A stretch of 64,000 nt of DNA from Methylocapsa sp. S129 (GTDB lineage: Bacteria > Pseudomonadota > Alphaproteobacteria > Rhizobiales > Beijerinckiaceae), in NCBI RefSeq assembly GCF_009765995.1, contig NZ_LMUI01000060.1:264541-328540 (forward strand), in the 5' to 3' direction. The stretch's first letter is position 1; each line of letters opens with the position of its first letter. Made by a program: the position numbers and the translations under genes. Positions 48,243 through 56,828 of this stretch are shown in pieces. The notes under the pieces were generated by a model that was not told where the DNA came from, made no database searches, and saw only the letters and a program-made list of their open reading frames with translations.

Positions 48243-51200
48243 ATGGCGGGCGGCATCTCCGCGCCGTTCATTCGGCTGCCTATCGCGACCTCCCTTCTGA
48301 TGGTCGGCATTCTGTTCGTCGGCATCATCGCCTATCCAAAATTGCCGGTGGCGCCGCTGCCGCAGGTCGATTTCCCGACCATTCAGGTGTCGGCCCAGCT
48401 TCCCGGCGCCAGCCCTGACACGATGGCCTCTTCCGTGGCCCAACCGCTCGAGACGCAATTTGCGCAGATATCGGGCGTCTCCGAGATGACCTCCGTCAGC
48501 ACGCTTGGGTCGACCCAGATCACCATTCAGTTCGACCTCGACCGCAACATCGACGGCGCCTCCAACGACGTGCAGGGGGCGATCAACGCCGCCGGCGGCC
48601 AATTGCCCAAGGATCTTCCGAGCCCACCGACCTATCGCAAGGTGAATCCCGCCGACTCGCCTGTTCTTCTGCTCGGCGCGACCTCCGACACGCTGCCGTT
48701 GACCGAAGTCGACGACAATGTCGAGACCAAGCTCGCCCAGCAAATCAGCCAGGTTCCGGGCGTCGCCCAGGTCACCATCGGCGGACAGCAGAAGCCGGCC
48801 ATCCGTATTCAGCTTGATCCGGCCAAACTCGTCGCCAAGGGGCTGTCGCTCGAAGATGTACGCATACCCCTCTCGGTCGTCACCGTGGATAACCCAAAGG
48901 GCACGATCTACAGCGGCAATCGCGCGTTCACGATCTACACCAACGACCAATTGATCAAATCCAAGGACTGGAACGACGTCATCGTCGCCTATCGTAACGG
49001 CGGCGCATTGCGAGTGCGCGATATCGGCCAGGCGGTGACTGGTCCGCAGGACACGACGCAGGCCGCCTGGGCCGACGGCAAGCGGGCCATCTTCCTGGTT
49101 ATTTATAAGCAGCCAGGCGCCAATGTCATCGATACGGTCGACAAGATACTGGCCGAACTGCCGCACATAAAGGCGTCGATGCCGCCGGCGATCAATGTCT
49201 TCACCTTGAGCGACCGTACGCAAACGATACGCGCCGCCGTCCAGGACGTGCAGTTCACGTTGCTGCTGACGATCGCGCTCGTGGTGATGGTGATCTTCAT
49301 TTTCCTACGCAACTTGTGGGCCACCATTATCCCGAGCGTAACGGTGCCGTTGGCGTTGCTCGGCGCCTGTTCGCTGATGTGGGTGGCGGGCTATACGCTC
49401 GACAATCTGTCGCTGATGGCGTTGACGATTTCGGTGGGCTTCGTCGTCGACGATGCGATCGTCATGCTCGAGAACATCACCCGCTATATCGAAGAGGGCG
49501 AGGCGCCGTTGGCGGCGGCGTTGAAGGGCTCAAGCGAGATCGGCTTCACCATCATGTCGATCAGCGTTTCACTGATCGCGGTGCTGATTCCCCTGCTGCT
49601 GATGGGCGGCATCATCGGGCGGTTGTTCCGCGAATTCGCGGTGACCCTGTCGATGACCATCGTCGTTTCAGCCGCGGTGTCGCTGACCTTGACGCCGATG
49701 ATGGCCTCGCGCTTCCTGAAACCCCACAACGAGACCCATCACGGACGTCTCTACGCGTTGAGCGAACGCGGCTTCGACGCCCTGCTTAAAGGCTATGAGC
49801 GCGGTCTCGACTTCGTGCTCAAATTCCGCTTCCTGACGCTGCTCACGTTCCTCGCGACGGTGGCGCTATCGATCTATTTGTTCATCATCGTCCCGAAGGG
49901 CTTCTTTCCCCAGCAGGATACGGGGTTGCTCACCGGCATATCCGAGGCCGCGCAAGACATTTCCGTCGCCGACATGATGCGCCATCAGGTTGAACTCGGC
50001 GAGATCGTCCAGAAAGATCCAGCCGTCGCGCATGTGGCGATGTCGATAGGAGGCGCGGGAAACCCATCCAATAACGGCCGGATGTTCGTCACTTTGAAGC
50101 CGCGCGATCAGCGCACCGTCAACGCCGACCAGATCATCGCGCGCTTGCGGCCGCAACTCGACAAGGTCGAAGGCGCGAAATTATTCCTTCAATCCGCGCA
50201 GGACGTGCGCGTTGGCGGGCGATCTACGCGCACCCAGTATCAGTACACCTTGCAAGATTCCGATATCAACGAGCTCAACGAATGGGCGCCCAAGCTGCTC
50301 GCCAAGATGCAGAGCTTGCCTGAACTGCGCGACGTGGCGACGGATCAGGAAACGGCGGGCACGACGCTGACAGTGACTTTCGACCGCGATCAGGCCTCGC
50401 GTTTCGGACTGACCGCGCAGACGATCGACGATACGCTCTACGACGCCTTCGGCCAGCGCCAGATCGCCCAATATTTTACACAGCTCTCAAGCTACGAAGT
50501 GATTATGGAGGTCTTGCCAAGCCTGCAAAAGGACATGGCGACGCTCGACAAGATATTCCTGAAATCGCCGACGACGGGCGGCGAAGCGCCGCTTTCGACC
50601 TTTGCGAAATGGACGACGACGCCGGTCCAGCCGCTATCGATCAGCCACCAGGGTCAGTTCCCGGCGACCACGATCAGCTTCAATCTCGCGCAAGGCGTCG
50701 CGCTCGGTCAGGCGACGGACGCGATCCAGCGCATCCAGGACGAAATGAAACTGCCGGCCTCCGTCAGCACCAGCTTCCAGGGCACAGCCCAGGCGTTCCA
50801 GGATTCGCTTTCATCGGTGCCGCTCCTGATCCTGGCGGCGCTGGTGGTCGTCTACCTGATCCTTGGCATCCTCTATGAAAGCTACATTCACCCGTTGACG
50901 ATTCTTTCGACTCTGCCTTCGGCAGGCGTCGGCGCCCTGGCGATGCTGATGTTGTTTCATTTCGACTTCAGCCTGATCGCGCTGATCGGCATCATCCTGC
51001 TCATCGGCATCGTGAAGAAGAACGGCATCATGCTCGTCGATTTCGCCATCGTCGCCGAGCGCGACGACCATTTGTCGGCGCATGACGCCATTCGCCGCGC
51101 CGCGCTCTTGCGTTTCCGGCCGATCATGATGACCACCATGGCGGCGATGCTCGGCGGCATACCGCTGATGCTGGGGACGGGCACCGGCTCGGAAATCAGG

Positions 51201-51398
51201 CAGCCGCTCGGCTATGCCATGGTCGGCGGCCTCATCGTCAGCCAGGCGCTGACCCTGTTCACGACGCCGGTGATCTATCTCTACCTCGACCAATTGTCCG
51301 ATTGGATTCTAAGCTGGCGCAAGGCCGCCCCCAAGGACAAGCCAGACACAGCCCCGAAGGACGACGCCGTCGCCGCCTCGCCTTCCGTCCCCTCATGA
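48243..51398 (+). CDS. RND multidrug efflux transporter, MdtB/MdtC-like
   Basis: The 1051-residue protein is a complete HAE1-type proton/drug antiporter of 12 transmembrane helices, with two large periplasmic loops. The TM4 proton-relay motif GFVVDDAIVMLENI lies near residues 399-412. Other family marks are the start SAPFIRLPIATSLLMVGILF, GGLIVSQALTLFTTPVIYLY near the end, and VDFPTIQVSAQLPGASP. Only one RND gene is present, where enteric mdtBC has two. No outer-membrane channel gene is linked, so it must use one elsewhere. Substrates are unknown. Confidence 0.95.
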   Translation: MAGGISAPFIRLPIATSLLMVGILFVGIIAYPKLPVAPLPQVDFPTIQVSAQLPGASPDTMASSVAQPLETQFAQISGVSEMTSVSTLGSTQITIQFDLDRNIDGASNDVQGAINAAGGQLPKDLPSPPTYRKVNPADSPVLLLGATSDTLPLTEVDDNVETKLAQQISQVPGVAQVTIGGQQKPAIRIQLDPAKLVAKGLSLEDVRIPLSVVTVDNPKGTIYSGNRAFTIYTNDQLIKSKDWNDVIVAYRNGGALRVRDIGQAVTGPQDTTQAAWADGKRAIFLVIYKQPGANVIDTVDKILAELPHIKASMPPAINVFTLSDRTQTIRAAVQDVQFTLLLTIALVVMVIFIFLRNLWATIIPSVTVPLALLGACSLMWVAGYTLDNLSLMALTISVGFVVDDAIVMLENITRYIEEGEAPLAAALKGSSEIGFTIMSISVSLIAVLIPLLLMGGIIGRLFREFAVTLSMTIVVSAAVSLTLTPMMASRFLKPHNETHHGRLYALSERGFDALLKGYERGLDFVLKFRFLTLLTFLATVALSIYLFIIVPKGFFPQQDTGLLTGISEAAQDISVADMMRHQVELGEIVQKDPAVAHVAMSIGGAGNPSNNGRMFVTLKPRDQRTVNADQIIARLRPQLDKVEGAKLFLQSAQDVRVGGRSTRTQYQYTLQDSDINELNEWAPKLLAKMQSLPELRDVATDQETAGTTLTVTFDRDQASRFGLTAQTIDDTLYDAFGQRQIAQYFTQLSSYEVIMEVLPSLQKDMATLDKIFLKSPTTGGEAPLSTFAKWTTTPVQPLSISHQGQFPATTISFNLAQGVALGQATDAIQRIQDEMKLPASVSTSFQGTAQAFQDSLSSVPLLILAALVVVYLILGILYESYIHPLTILSTLPSAGVGALAMLMLFHFDFSLIALIGIILLIGIVKKNGIMLVDFAIVAERDDHLSAHDAIRRAALLRFRPIMMTTMAAMLGGIPLMLGTGTGSEIRQPLGYAMVGGLIVSQALTLFTTPVIYLYLDQLSDWILSWRKAAPKDKPDTAPKDDAVAASPSVPS

Positions 51399-51494
51399 TC
51401 CGACGCAGAGGCCCAGTCTTCCCATCCTGATCCCGCCAGCGTATAGGTCGCCGTTTTCAATCAGGCGCCGCAGGCGCATCGTTCGGGGCGGGAA

Positions 51495-52241
51495 ATGGCC
51501 GGTCATAGCCAATTCAAGAATATCATGCATAAGAAGGGCAAGCAGGACGCGATCCGCTCCAAGCTCTTCTCCAAACTGGCGCGGGAAATCACCGTCGCCG
51601 CCAAAATGGGTCTGCCCGACCCCGCGATGAATGCGCGTCTGCGCGCCGCGGTGATCGACGCGCGGGCTGAGAACATGCCCAAGGACAATATCGATCGCGC
51701 GATCAAGAAGGCGTCGGGCAGCGAAAGCGAGAACTACGACGAAGTGCGTTACGAAGGTTATGCGCCCGGCGGCGTCGCGGTCATCGTCGAGGCGCTGACC
51801 GACAATCGCAACCGCACGGCCGGCGACGTGCGCTCGAACTTCACCAAAGCAGGCGGCGCGCTCGCCGAAACCGGCGCCGTCTCGTTCATGTTCGATCGCG
51901 TCGGCCTCATCCTGTTCGACAAATCCGTCGCTTCGGACGATGCGATGCTGGAGGCGGCGATCGAGGCGGGCGCGGACGACGTGGTGTCCAGCGCGGACGG
52001 CCACGAGGTGATAACGGCGCTGGAATCCTTGCGCGACGCACAGAAGGCGCTGGAGGCGAAGTTTGGCGAGCCGCGCAAGGCGTCCCTTGTCTGGCGGCCG
52101 CAAAATACGATCGCGGTCGACGACGAATCAGGCGAGAAAATCCTCAAGCTGGTCGGCGCGCTGGAAGAAAACGACGACGTCCAGAACGTCTACGCCAATT
52201 TCGAAATCTCCGACGCGCTCATGGCGAAACTGCAGGGTTAG
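51495..52241 (+). CDS. YebC/PmpR-family regulator
   Basis: The 248-residue protein begins [20 protein letters not shown], with [20 protein letters not shown]-like text and the family blocks [12 protein letters not shown] and [20 protein letters not shown]. YebC proteins act as transcriptional regulators or translation factors that relieve ribosome stalling. In many alphaproteobacteria the order ymdB-yebC-ruvCAB is conserved; here RND genes lie between ymdB and yebC, and ruv genes do not follow. Confidence 0.95.
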   Translation: MAGHSQFKNIMHKKGKQDAIRSKLFSKLAREITVAAKMGLPDPAMNARLRAAVIDARAENMPKDNIDRAIKKASGSESENYDEVRYEGYAPGGVAVIVEALTDNRNRTAGDVRSNFTKAGGALAETGAVSFMFDRVGLILFDKSVASDDAMLEAAIEAGADDVVSSADGHEVITALESLRDAQKALEAKFGEPRKASLVWRPQNTIAVDDESGEKILKLVGALEENDDVQNVYANFEISDALMAKLQG

Positions 52242-52259
52242 GCCGTAAGGCCCGCTTCA

Positions 52260-52296
52260 ATAAAAATCCGCGAAAGCGGAGGTCGCTTTCGCGGAT
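52260..52296 (-). terminator. Rho-independent terminator
   Basis: ATCCGCGAAAGCG (52266-52278) and CGCTTTCGCGGAT (52284-52296) form a perfect 13-base-pair stem with a 5-base loop. On the minus strand it is followed by TTTTTATT, a classic terminator for the small exported gene at 52359-52568. It also lies 24 bases after yebC and may stop that transcript too. Confidence 0.85.
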
Positions 52297-52358
52297 CGGG
52301 ATTGCGCGTCGCCGCCAATCGATTCACATCAGGCGGGATCCCTGTCTTCGCGTTGCGC

Positions 52359-52568
52359 TTACCAGCCGCAACGCAGATGACCCCAACGATTGCGCCAGCA
52401 ATGGCGGTGATGATGCCACCAGACTTTCTGAATTTGCCCCGAAGCATAGGGTTGCTCGAGCGAGGGCGACGCCAGCGTGAAGGCCGATGCCGGGGCCATC
52501 GAGAATGTCAACATTGCAGCGCCCGCAAGAGCGGCCAATGAGCAGCTTACCAATTTACGTGACAGCAC
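52359..52568 (-). CDS. Small secreted His/Trp/Arg-rich protein
   Basis: The 69-residue product starts at GTG 52568, after AAGGAGAAC. It has a signal peptide (VSCSLAALAGAAMLTFSM, then APASAF, cleavage near residue 29). The mature part of about 40 residues ends KVWWHHHRHCWRNRWGHLRC, which could bind a metal. The type is recurrent among uncharacterised small exported proteins in Rhizobiales. A strong terminator follows. Confidence 0.72.
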   Translation of the reverse strand: MLSRKLVSCSLAALAGAAMLTFSMAPASAFTLASPSLEQPYASGQIQKVWWHHHRHCWRNRWGHLRCGW

Positions 52569-52680
52569 GGTGTTCTCCTTCGCAGTTCACGAAACGGTGA
52601 AAGAAGAACACGCAAGAGATGAACGGAAGATGAAGCAAGAGGCGCCCGTGCGCAGCCGCGGCGCCAGACAGCCGCAAGGC

Positions 52681-53250
52681 TCATCGCCGTCCGGCCGTGA
52701 CGCCGACAAGGACGCCTAGCGCGTCGAGCGCCACGCGCAGACGGTCGGTAACGATCGCGTCGGCGCGCCAAACGGTCGTCACCTCGGCAATATGGGCGCG
52801 GCAGTCGCGAACGCCGCCTCCTTCGATGACGATGCGCCGCACAATAGGCCAGGCGGCGGGGCCGGCGAGTCTCTGGGCCTCACGCAATTTGTCGCGCGCA
52901 TGGAGCGCTATTTCGGTCGTCGGCAGGCCCGACCGCGGCCCGAAGCCGCCGCCACCGATTCGCTCTGGCGCGACGGCGCGCAAGGAATCGAGACACGCGC
53001 GCTGATGCAGCCGGCGAAGCGCTTCGCCGATCAGCCAGCGCAAATCGTTGAGCCGAGAATCATGGGGGGCCAGCGCGCGATGAACGCGCATGACGTCGAA
53101 GGGATCATCGATGCGGCGCGGGCGATCGATCCCGCGCTCCGTCGATTGTCCGCTCTCGGCCGCGCGGGCGAGGCGTTCCGGGGTGGCGTCGAGCTTTGCG
53201 TCAACGGCGGGCGGCGTTTTGGAATGGTGGGCGGCCTTTCGCTTCTTCAT
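52681..53250 (-). CDS. DUF6456-like regulator-associated protein
   Basis: The 189-residue product starts at ATG 53250, after GGAG, and opens with basic MKKRKAAHHSK. It contains LARAAESGQSTERGIDRPRR, a central region with WLIGEALRRLHQ, and the final RLRVALDALGVLVGVTAG, which resembles the C-terminal block RLRxALDxLxxxxG of DUF6456-type proteins of Rhizobiales. Assignment is tentative. It is divergent from the S24 repressor at 53616. No HTH is evident. Confidence 0.55.
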   Translation of the reverse strand: MKKRKAAHHSKTPPAVDAKLDATPERLARAAESGQSTERGIDRPRRIDDPFDVMRVHRALAPHDSRLNDLRWLIGEALRRLHQRACLDSLRAVAPERIGGGGFGPRSGLPTTEIALHARDKLREAQRLAGPAAWPIVRRIVIEGGGVRDCRAHIAEVTTVWRADAIVTDRLRVALDALGVLVGVTAGRR

Positions 53251-53557
53251 CGCACAAGCTCCGCACAAAGCGCGCCCGGAGAGGTGCAAAACGAACTGGT
53301 CGGCTCGGGCGAAAGGCGCGCAGGGACCGAACGTCGCGGCACGATGACATCGGGCGGCGCGCAGCCGTGAGCGCTTTGCAGATCGCGGAGATGCGCGGCG
53401 CAAGCGCCCGCGCTTTCGCTACGTGGGGTCTGGCTTCTGGGCGCGCGTCGGCGCGCGCGGGCGTTGCCCATCGCTTGGCTCCAATCGGGTTTGAGACAGT
53501 AAGACGCGGTTCGGTGACGCGTTCACGTTATGTTCTATATTTCCGAACTTTTTGTCA

Positions 53558-53605
53558 AGAAATATTTCTGAAATTCATGATTGCCATTTGTTCTGAAAAG
53601 CAGAA
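53558..53605. promoter_or_regulatory. Candidate operators of the S24-type repressor
   Basis: AGAAATATTTCT (53558-53569) is a perfect 12-base palindrome, and TTCTG-AAAAG-CAGAA (53591-53605) is a perfect 5-base inverted repeat. Both lie just upstream of the repressor start at 53616, in a low-GC patch, and share TTCTxxAA-like half-sites. They are where autorepression would act. The wider gap 53251-53615 holds no other gene. Confidence 0.5.
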
Positions 53606-53615
53606 TAGTCTTGAA

Positions 53616-54203
53616 ATGACAGTCGATTGGATTCGCAAAGCGCTTGTGGAAACCGGCAAGACCCGCAGCGGCCTGGCCAAGGCCCTGGGGCGTTCGCCCT
53701 CAGCGGTGACCGACCTGCTCAACGGCTCACGCCGCTTGCGCGCCGAGGAAATCGCCGTCGCCGTCGAATATCTCGGCGTCGAGCCGCCGCGCCTTGTGGG
53801 CGGCGGGCGGGCGCCGCCGCGCGATGGGCGCGTGCCGCTGGTCGGCTATGTCGGCGCGGGCGCGGTGGCTCATTTCTACTCCGACGGACAGGGGCCGTTC
53901 GACGAAGTGCCGGCGCCCGATGCGGCAAGCGGCCATACGGTGGCCGTGCAAATACGCGGACATTCGCTTGGCGCCCTGTTCGACAATTGGTTGGTGTTCT
54001 ACGACGATGTGCGCGATCCGCCCGGCGATGACCTTGTAGGGCGCATGTGCGTATGCGGATTGGCGGATGGGCGGATTCTCATCAAAGCGCTCAAACGCAG
54101 CCAGAGCGCCGGCCTGTGGAACCTTCTCTCCAATCTGGAGCCGCCGATCTACGACGTCGCTCTCGACTGGGCCGCAGTCGTGCGCGAAATGCGGCCGCGA
54201 TAG
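53616..54203 (+). CDS. XRE-HTH regulator with S24/LexA-like C-terminal domain
   Basis: The 195-residue protein has an HTH (about 12-50: TRSGLAKALGRSPSAVTDLL, NGSRRLRAEEIAVAVEYLG) and an S24 peptidase-fold domain (VPLVGYVGAGAVAHF, then VQIRGHSLGALFDNWLVFYD and GRILIKALKRS). The serine sits in GHSL, where GDSM is usual, and the lysine in LIKAL, so the Ser-Lys pair is retained but its context is altered. An alternative ATG at 53577 would place the operators inside the gene. The 5' region has palindromes that fit autoregulation. Confidence 0.85.
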   Translation: MTVDWIRKALVETGKTRSGLAKALGRSPSAVTDLLNGSRRLRAEEIAVAVEYLGVEPPRLVGGGRAPPRDGRVPLVGYVGAGAVAHFYSDGQGPFDEVPAPDAASGHTVAVQIRGHSLGALFDNWLVFYDDVRDPPGDDLVGRMCVCGLADGRILIKALKRSQSAGLWNLLSNLEPPIYDVALDWAAVVREMRPR

Positions 54204-54283
54204 CAGCGTGACCTTTTCGCAATGAATCAGGAAAAACAAACCCGACGCGCGATGCCTGCCGATCAGCACCGGAAGCGCGTCCG

Positions 54284-55450
54284 GTGAGCCCTCCCGATGC
54301 TGTTGAAATCGCACGCAGGCTGATCGCGCGACGTTCGGTGACGCCGGCCGACGACGGCGCATTGCCCTATCTGCGCGGGCTGCTCGAGGCGGCTGGCTTC
54401 GCGGCTGAAATTGTTTCCTTCGCCGAACCCGGCATGGCGACGATCGACAATCTCTATGCGCGCATCGGCGCTGAGTCGCCGCATATCGTGTTCGCCGGTC
54501 ATACCGATGTGGTGCCGACCGGCGATCCCAACAAATGGCGGTTCGATCCGTTCTCGGGCGAAGTCGCCGAGGGCATGGTCTGGGGCCGCGGCGCCTGCGA
54601 CATGAAAGGCGGCCTCGCCGCGGCGGTCGCCGCCGCGTTGCGCGTCGTCGACGGCGGCGGCCTCAAGGGTTCGATCAGCTTTCTCGTCACGGGCGATGAA
54701 GAAGGGCCGGCTGTCAACGGCACGGTGAAATTGCTCGAATGGGCGCGCGCGAAAGGCGAGCTTTTCGATCATTGCATCCTTGGCGAGCCAACCAGCCGTG
54801 AAAAGCTCGGCGATATGATGAAGAACGGACGGCGTGGCTCGCTCACAGGGCGCCTGACCTTGCTCGGCAAACAGGGCCATGTCGCCTATCCCCATCTTGC
54901 CCGCAATCCGATCCGCGCCTTGGCGCCGATTCTCGCTTGTCTGCAGGCGCCCGCGCTCGACGCGGGAACTTCATCGTTCGAGGCGTCCAATCTCGAAATC
55001 ATCAGCGTCGATGTCGGCAATGGCGCGACGAATGTCATTCCAGGCGAAGTCCGCCTTGTCTTCAATGTCCGCTTCAATGATTTGTGGTCGCCCGAGAGCT
55101 TGAGCGGAGAGATCGAAAAGCGAATCGAGGGCGCAGCCCATGGCGCAAGCTACGATCTCAAATTCGATTCCACCAACGCGGTCGCGTTTCTCACGCCAAG
55201 CGGCGCTTTCACGACGCTCCTGAGCGATGCGGTCGAGGATATCGTCGGGCGCCGGCCTGTTCTCTCGACGAGCGGGGGCACCTCGGATGCGCGCTTCATC
55301 AAAACGGCCTGCCCGGTTGTCGAACTCGGGCTTGTCGGCCAGACGATGCATGGCGTTGACGAGCGCGCCTCCATCGAAGACATCGAAATGCTGGCGCGCG
55401 TTTACGAGCGCGCGCTGACGCTTTATTTCCCGGCGTTCGCGCGGAAATAG
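54284..55450 (+). CDS. dapE: Succinyl-diaminopimelate desuccinylase
   Basis: The 388-residue zinc peptidase of the M20 family hydrolyses N-succinyl-LL-diaminopimelate in lysine and meso-diaminopimelate synthesis for peptidoglycan. Metal-binding motifs are VFAGHTDVVPTGDPNKW, GRGACDMKGGLAAAVAAA and VTGDEEGPAVNGT. The substrate-specific signature near the end is STSGGTSDARFIK. GTG 54284 is the only start fitting the conserved N-terminus. No other dap gene is adjacent. Confidence 0.95.
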   Translation: MSPPDAVEIARRLIARRSVTPADDGALPYLRGLLEAAGFAAEIVSFAEPGMATIDNLYARIGAESPHIVFAGHTDVVPTGDPNKWRFDPFSGEVAEGMVWGRGACDMKGGLAAAVAAALRVVDGGGLKGSISFLVTGDEEGPAVNGTVKLLEWARAKGELFDHCILGEPTSREKLGDMMKNGRRGSLTGRLTLLGKQGHVAYPHLARNPIRALAPILACLQAPALDAGTSSFEASNLEIISVDVGNGATNVIPGEVRLVFNVRFNDLWSPESLSGEIEKRIEGAAHGASYDLKFDSTNAVAFLTPSGAFTTLLSDAVEDIVGRRPVLSTSGGTSDARFIKTACPVVELGLVGQTMHGVDERASIEDIEMLARVYERALTLYFPAFARK

Positions 55451-55568
55451 TCGCCCCGGACTGAACGACGCCTTCGACAACCCAAACCCGTCGGCGAGCC
55501 GCCGCTTCGCCCGCCATGACCGCTTCCGGGCGAATGTAGGGCCGGGCGCAATACTCCTTAGCCTTTCC

Positions 55569-56513
55569 TCAAGACTCGCGCCCCAGCAGGCGCGCCATTT
55601 CCGCCTCGAGCGAATCCAATCCGGCGAAAGGGTCGCCCTTAGCGCCGGCGGCGGGCGCCGGCGGCGCTGGAGGGTTCGGGGCCTTCTGAGCAGACGCAGC
55701 AGGCGGCGGCATAGGAATGACCAGCGACTTCGTCGGCGCCGCGGGAGGGGTCGACGGCCCGGACGAAACGACGATCGGGGGGGGCAAAGGCGACGGTTTG
55801 GGCGTCGGAGGCGGAGGCGCGCCCGGCCGCAACGGCAAGACCAAAGGCTTGGCTGGCGCGCGGGTTTCGACGGGGTCGATCGCAGGCTGAACCTTGGGGG
55901 CGTTGGGGGCGATAGTCGGCGCGGCAGTCTGTTGCGGCGGCTGCGCTGGAATTTGCGGCGGCTTGGGCGGCGGGACGGGAGCCGGCTCAGGTCGAATCGC
56001 GGCGCGAACAGGCGCGGGAATGACGACAGGCGCCGGCTGCGTCACGGACCGAAGCGGCGGTATCGTCGGCGCGGCGGCGGCTTTCGTGGGCGCTTGCGCC
56101 TGGACTGGCATTGGCGCCGGCGTCGCTGGTTTGGGCGCGGCTGGCGCGGCCCCCGAGGACGTGGCGGCCTCCTTATCGCGCGGCTGGGCCTGTTCGCGCG
56201 GCAGGGCCTGAGGTTGCGCCCGTACGATTTGCGACTCGACGACAATGTCGTTAGGGCCGCCGATCATCAAGAGATGCTCGACATTGTCGCGCCGCACAAT
56301 GACAAGCTGGCGTTGCCCGTCCAGAGAAAAAGCGTCGACCAGGCCCAACCGCGGCTGACGCGCCTTGCCGCCGCCTGAAAAGCGCAACCGATGGCCAAAC
56401 AACACGCGATAGGCGACGATCAGTATAGCAATGGCGACGATCGCTATTCCCACCAGCGCCGCGATTTGCAGTAGGGGTTTGTCGCCAAGCGGAAGATTAG
56501 TTAACCATTGCAT
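55569..56513 (-). CDS. FliO-like membrane protein with long Pro/Ala-rich tail
   Basis: The 314-residue protein has one N-terminal transmembrane helix (about 15-38, LLQIAALVGIAIVAIAILIV) and a compact FliO-type domain (about 55-95: RLGLVDAFSLDGQRQLVIVR, NVEHLLMIGGPNDIVVE). About 200 residues rich in Pro and Ala follow, with a helical end (GLDSLEAEMARLLG). FliO helps assemble the flagellar export gate. It is isolated from other flagellar genes but divergent from cckA, a linkage seen in Rhizobiales. Confidence 0.7.
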   Translation of the reverse strand: MQWLTNLPLGDKPLLQIAALVGIAIVAIAILIVAYRVLFGHRLRFSGGGKARQPRLGLVDAFSLDGQRQLVIVRRDNVEHLLMIGGPNDIVVESQIVRAQPQALPREQAQPRDKEAATSSGAAPAAPKPATPAPMPVQAQAPTKAAAAPTIPPLRSVTQPAPVVIPAPVRAAIRPEPAPVPPPKPPQIPAQPPQQTAAPTIAPNAPKVQPAIDPVETRAPAKPLVLPLRPGAPPPPTPKPSPLPPPIVVSSGPSTPPAAPTKSLVIPMPPPAASAQKAPNPPAPPAPAAGAKGDPFAGLDSLEAEMARLLGRES

Positions 56514-56828
56514 GCGCTATCCTAATATCCCAAGCATTCGCCTTGCGTCTTCGGAAACGACGCCCCTTGGAGCGTTCAAAAACGTCCATATCAGATGAAG
56601 CGGCGGCGCGCGACTGGCGACATGCTCCTATCACAATTTTGGACGCAGACCGCCGATTTATTCGGTTAAAAAGCCGCCCATCCGCCTCGCGGCGGACCCG
56701 GGACGCCGGAACCTCGTTGCAAAGGCGCCCCCGGAGCCGCATTCTTGTCGAATCGGCCCGTTCGGCGAATAACGCCGCGTCGAGAGCGAGAGAGAGTGCG
56801 TTATAAATTGGCCGAGGAAAGTCTACCG
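56514..56828. other. Divergent intergenic region before cckA
   Basis: This 315-base region contains a plus-strand frame from TTG 56745 that would extend CckA by 28 residues, but ATG 56829 with GAGGAAAG has the better ribosome site. No RNA gene or repeat is visible. It should carry the cckA and FliO-like promoters. Confidence 0.5.
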
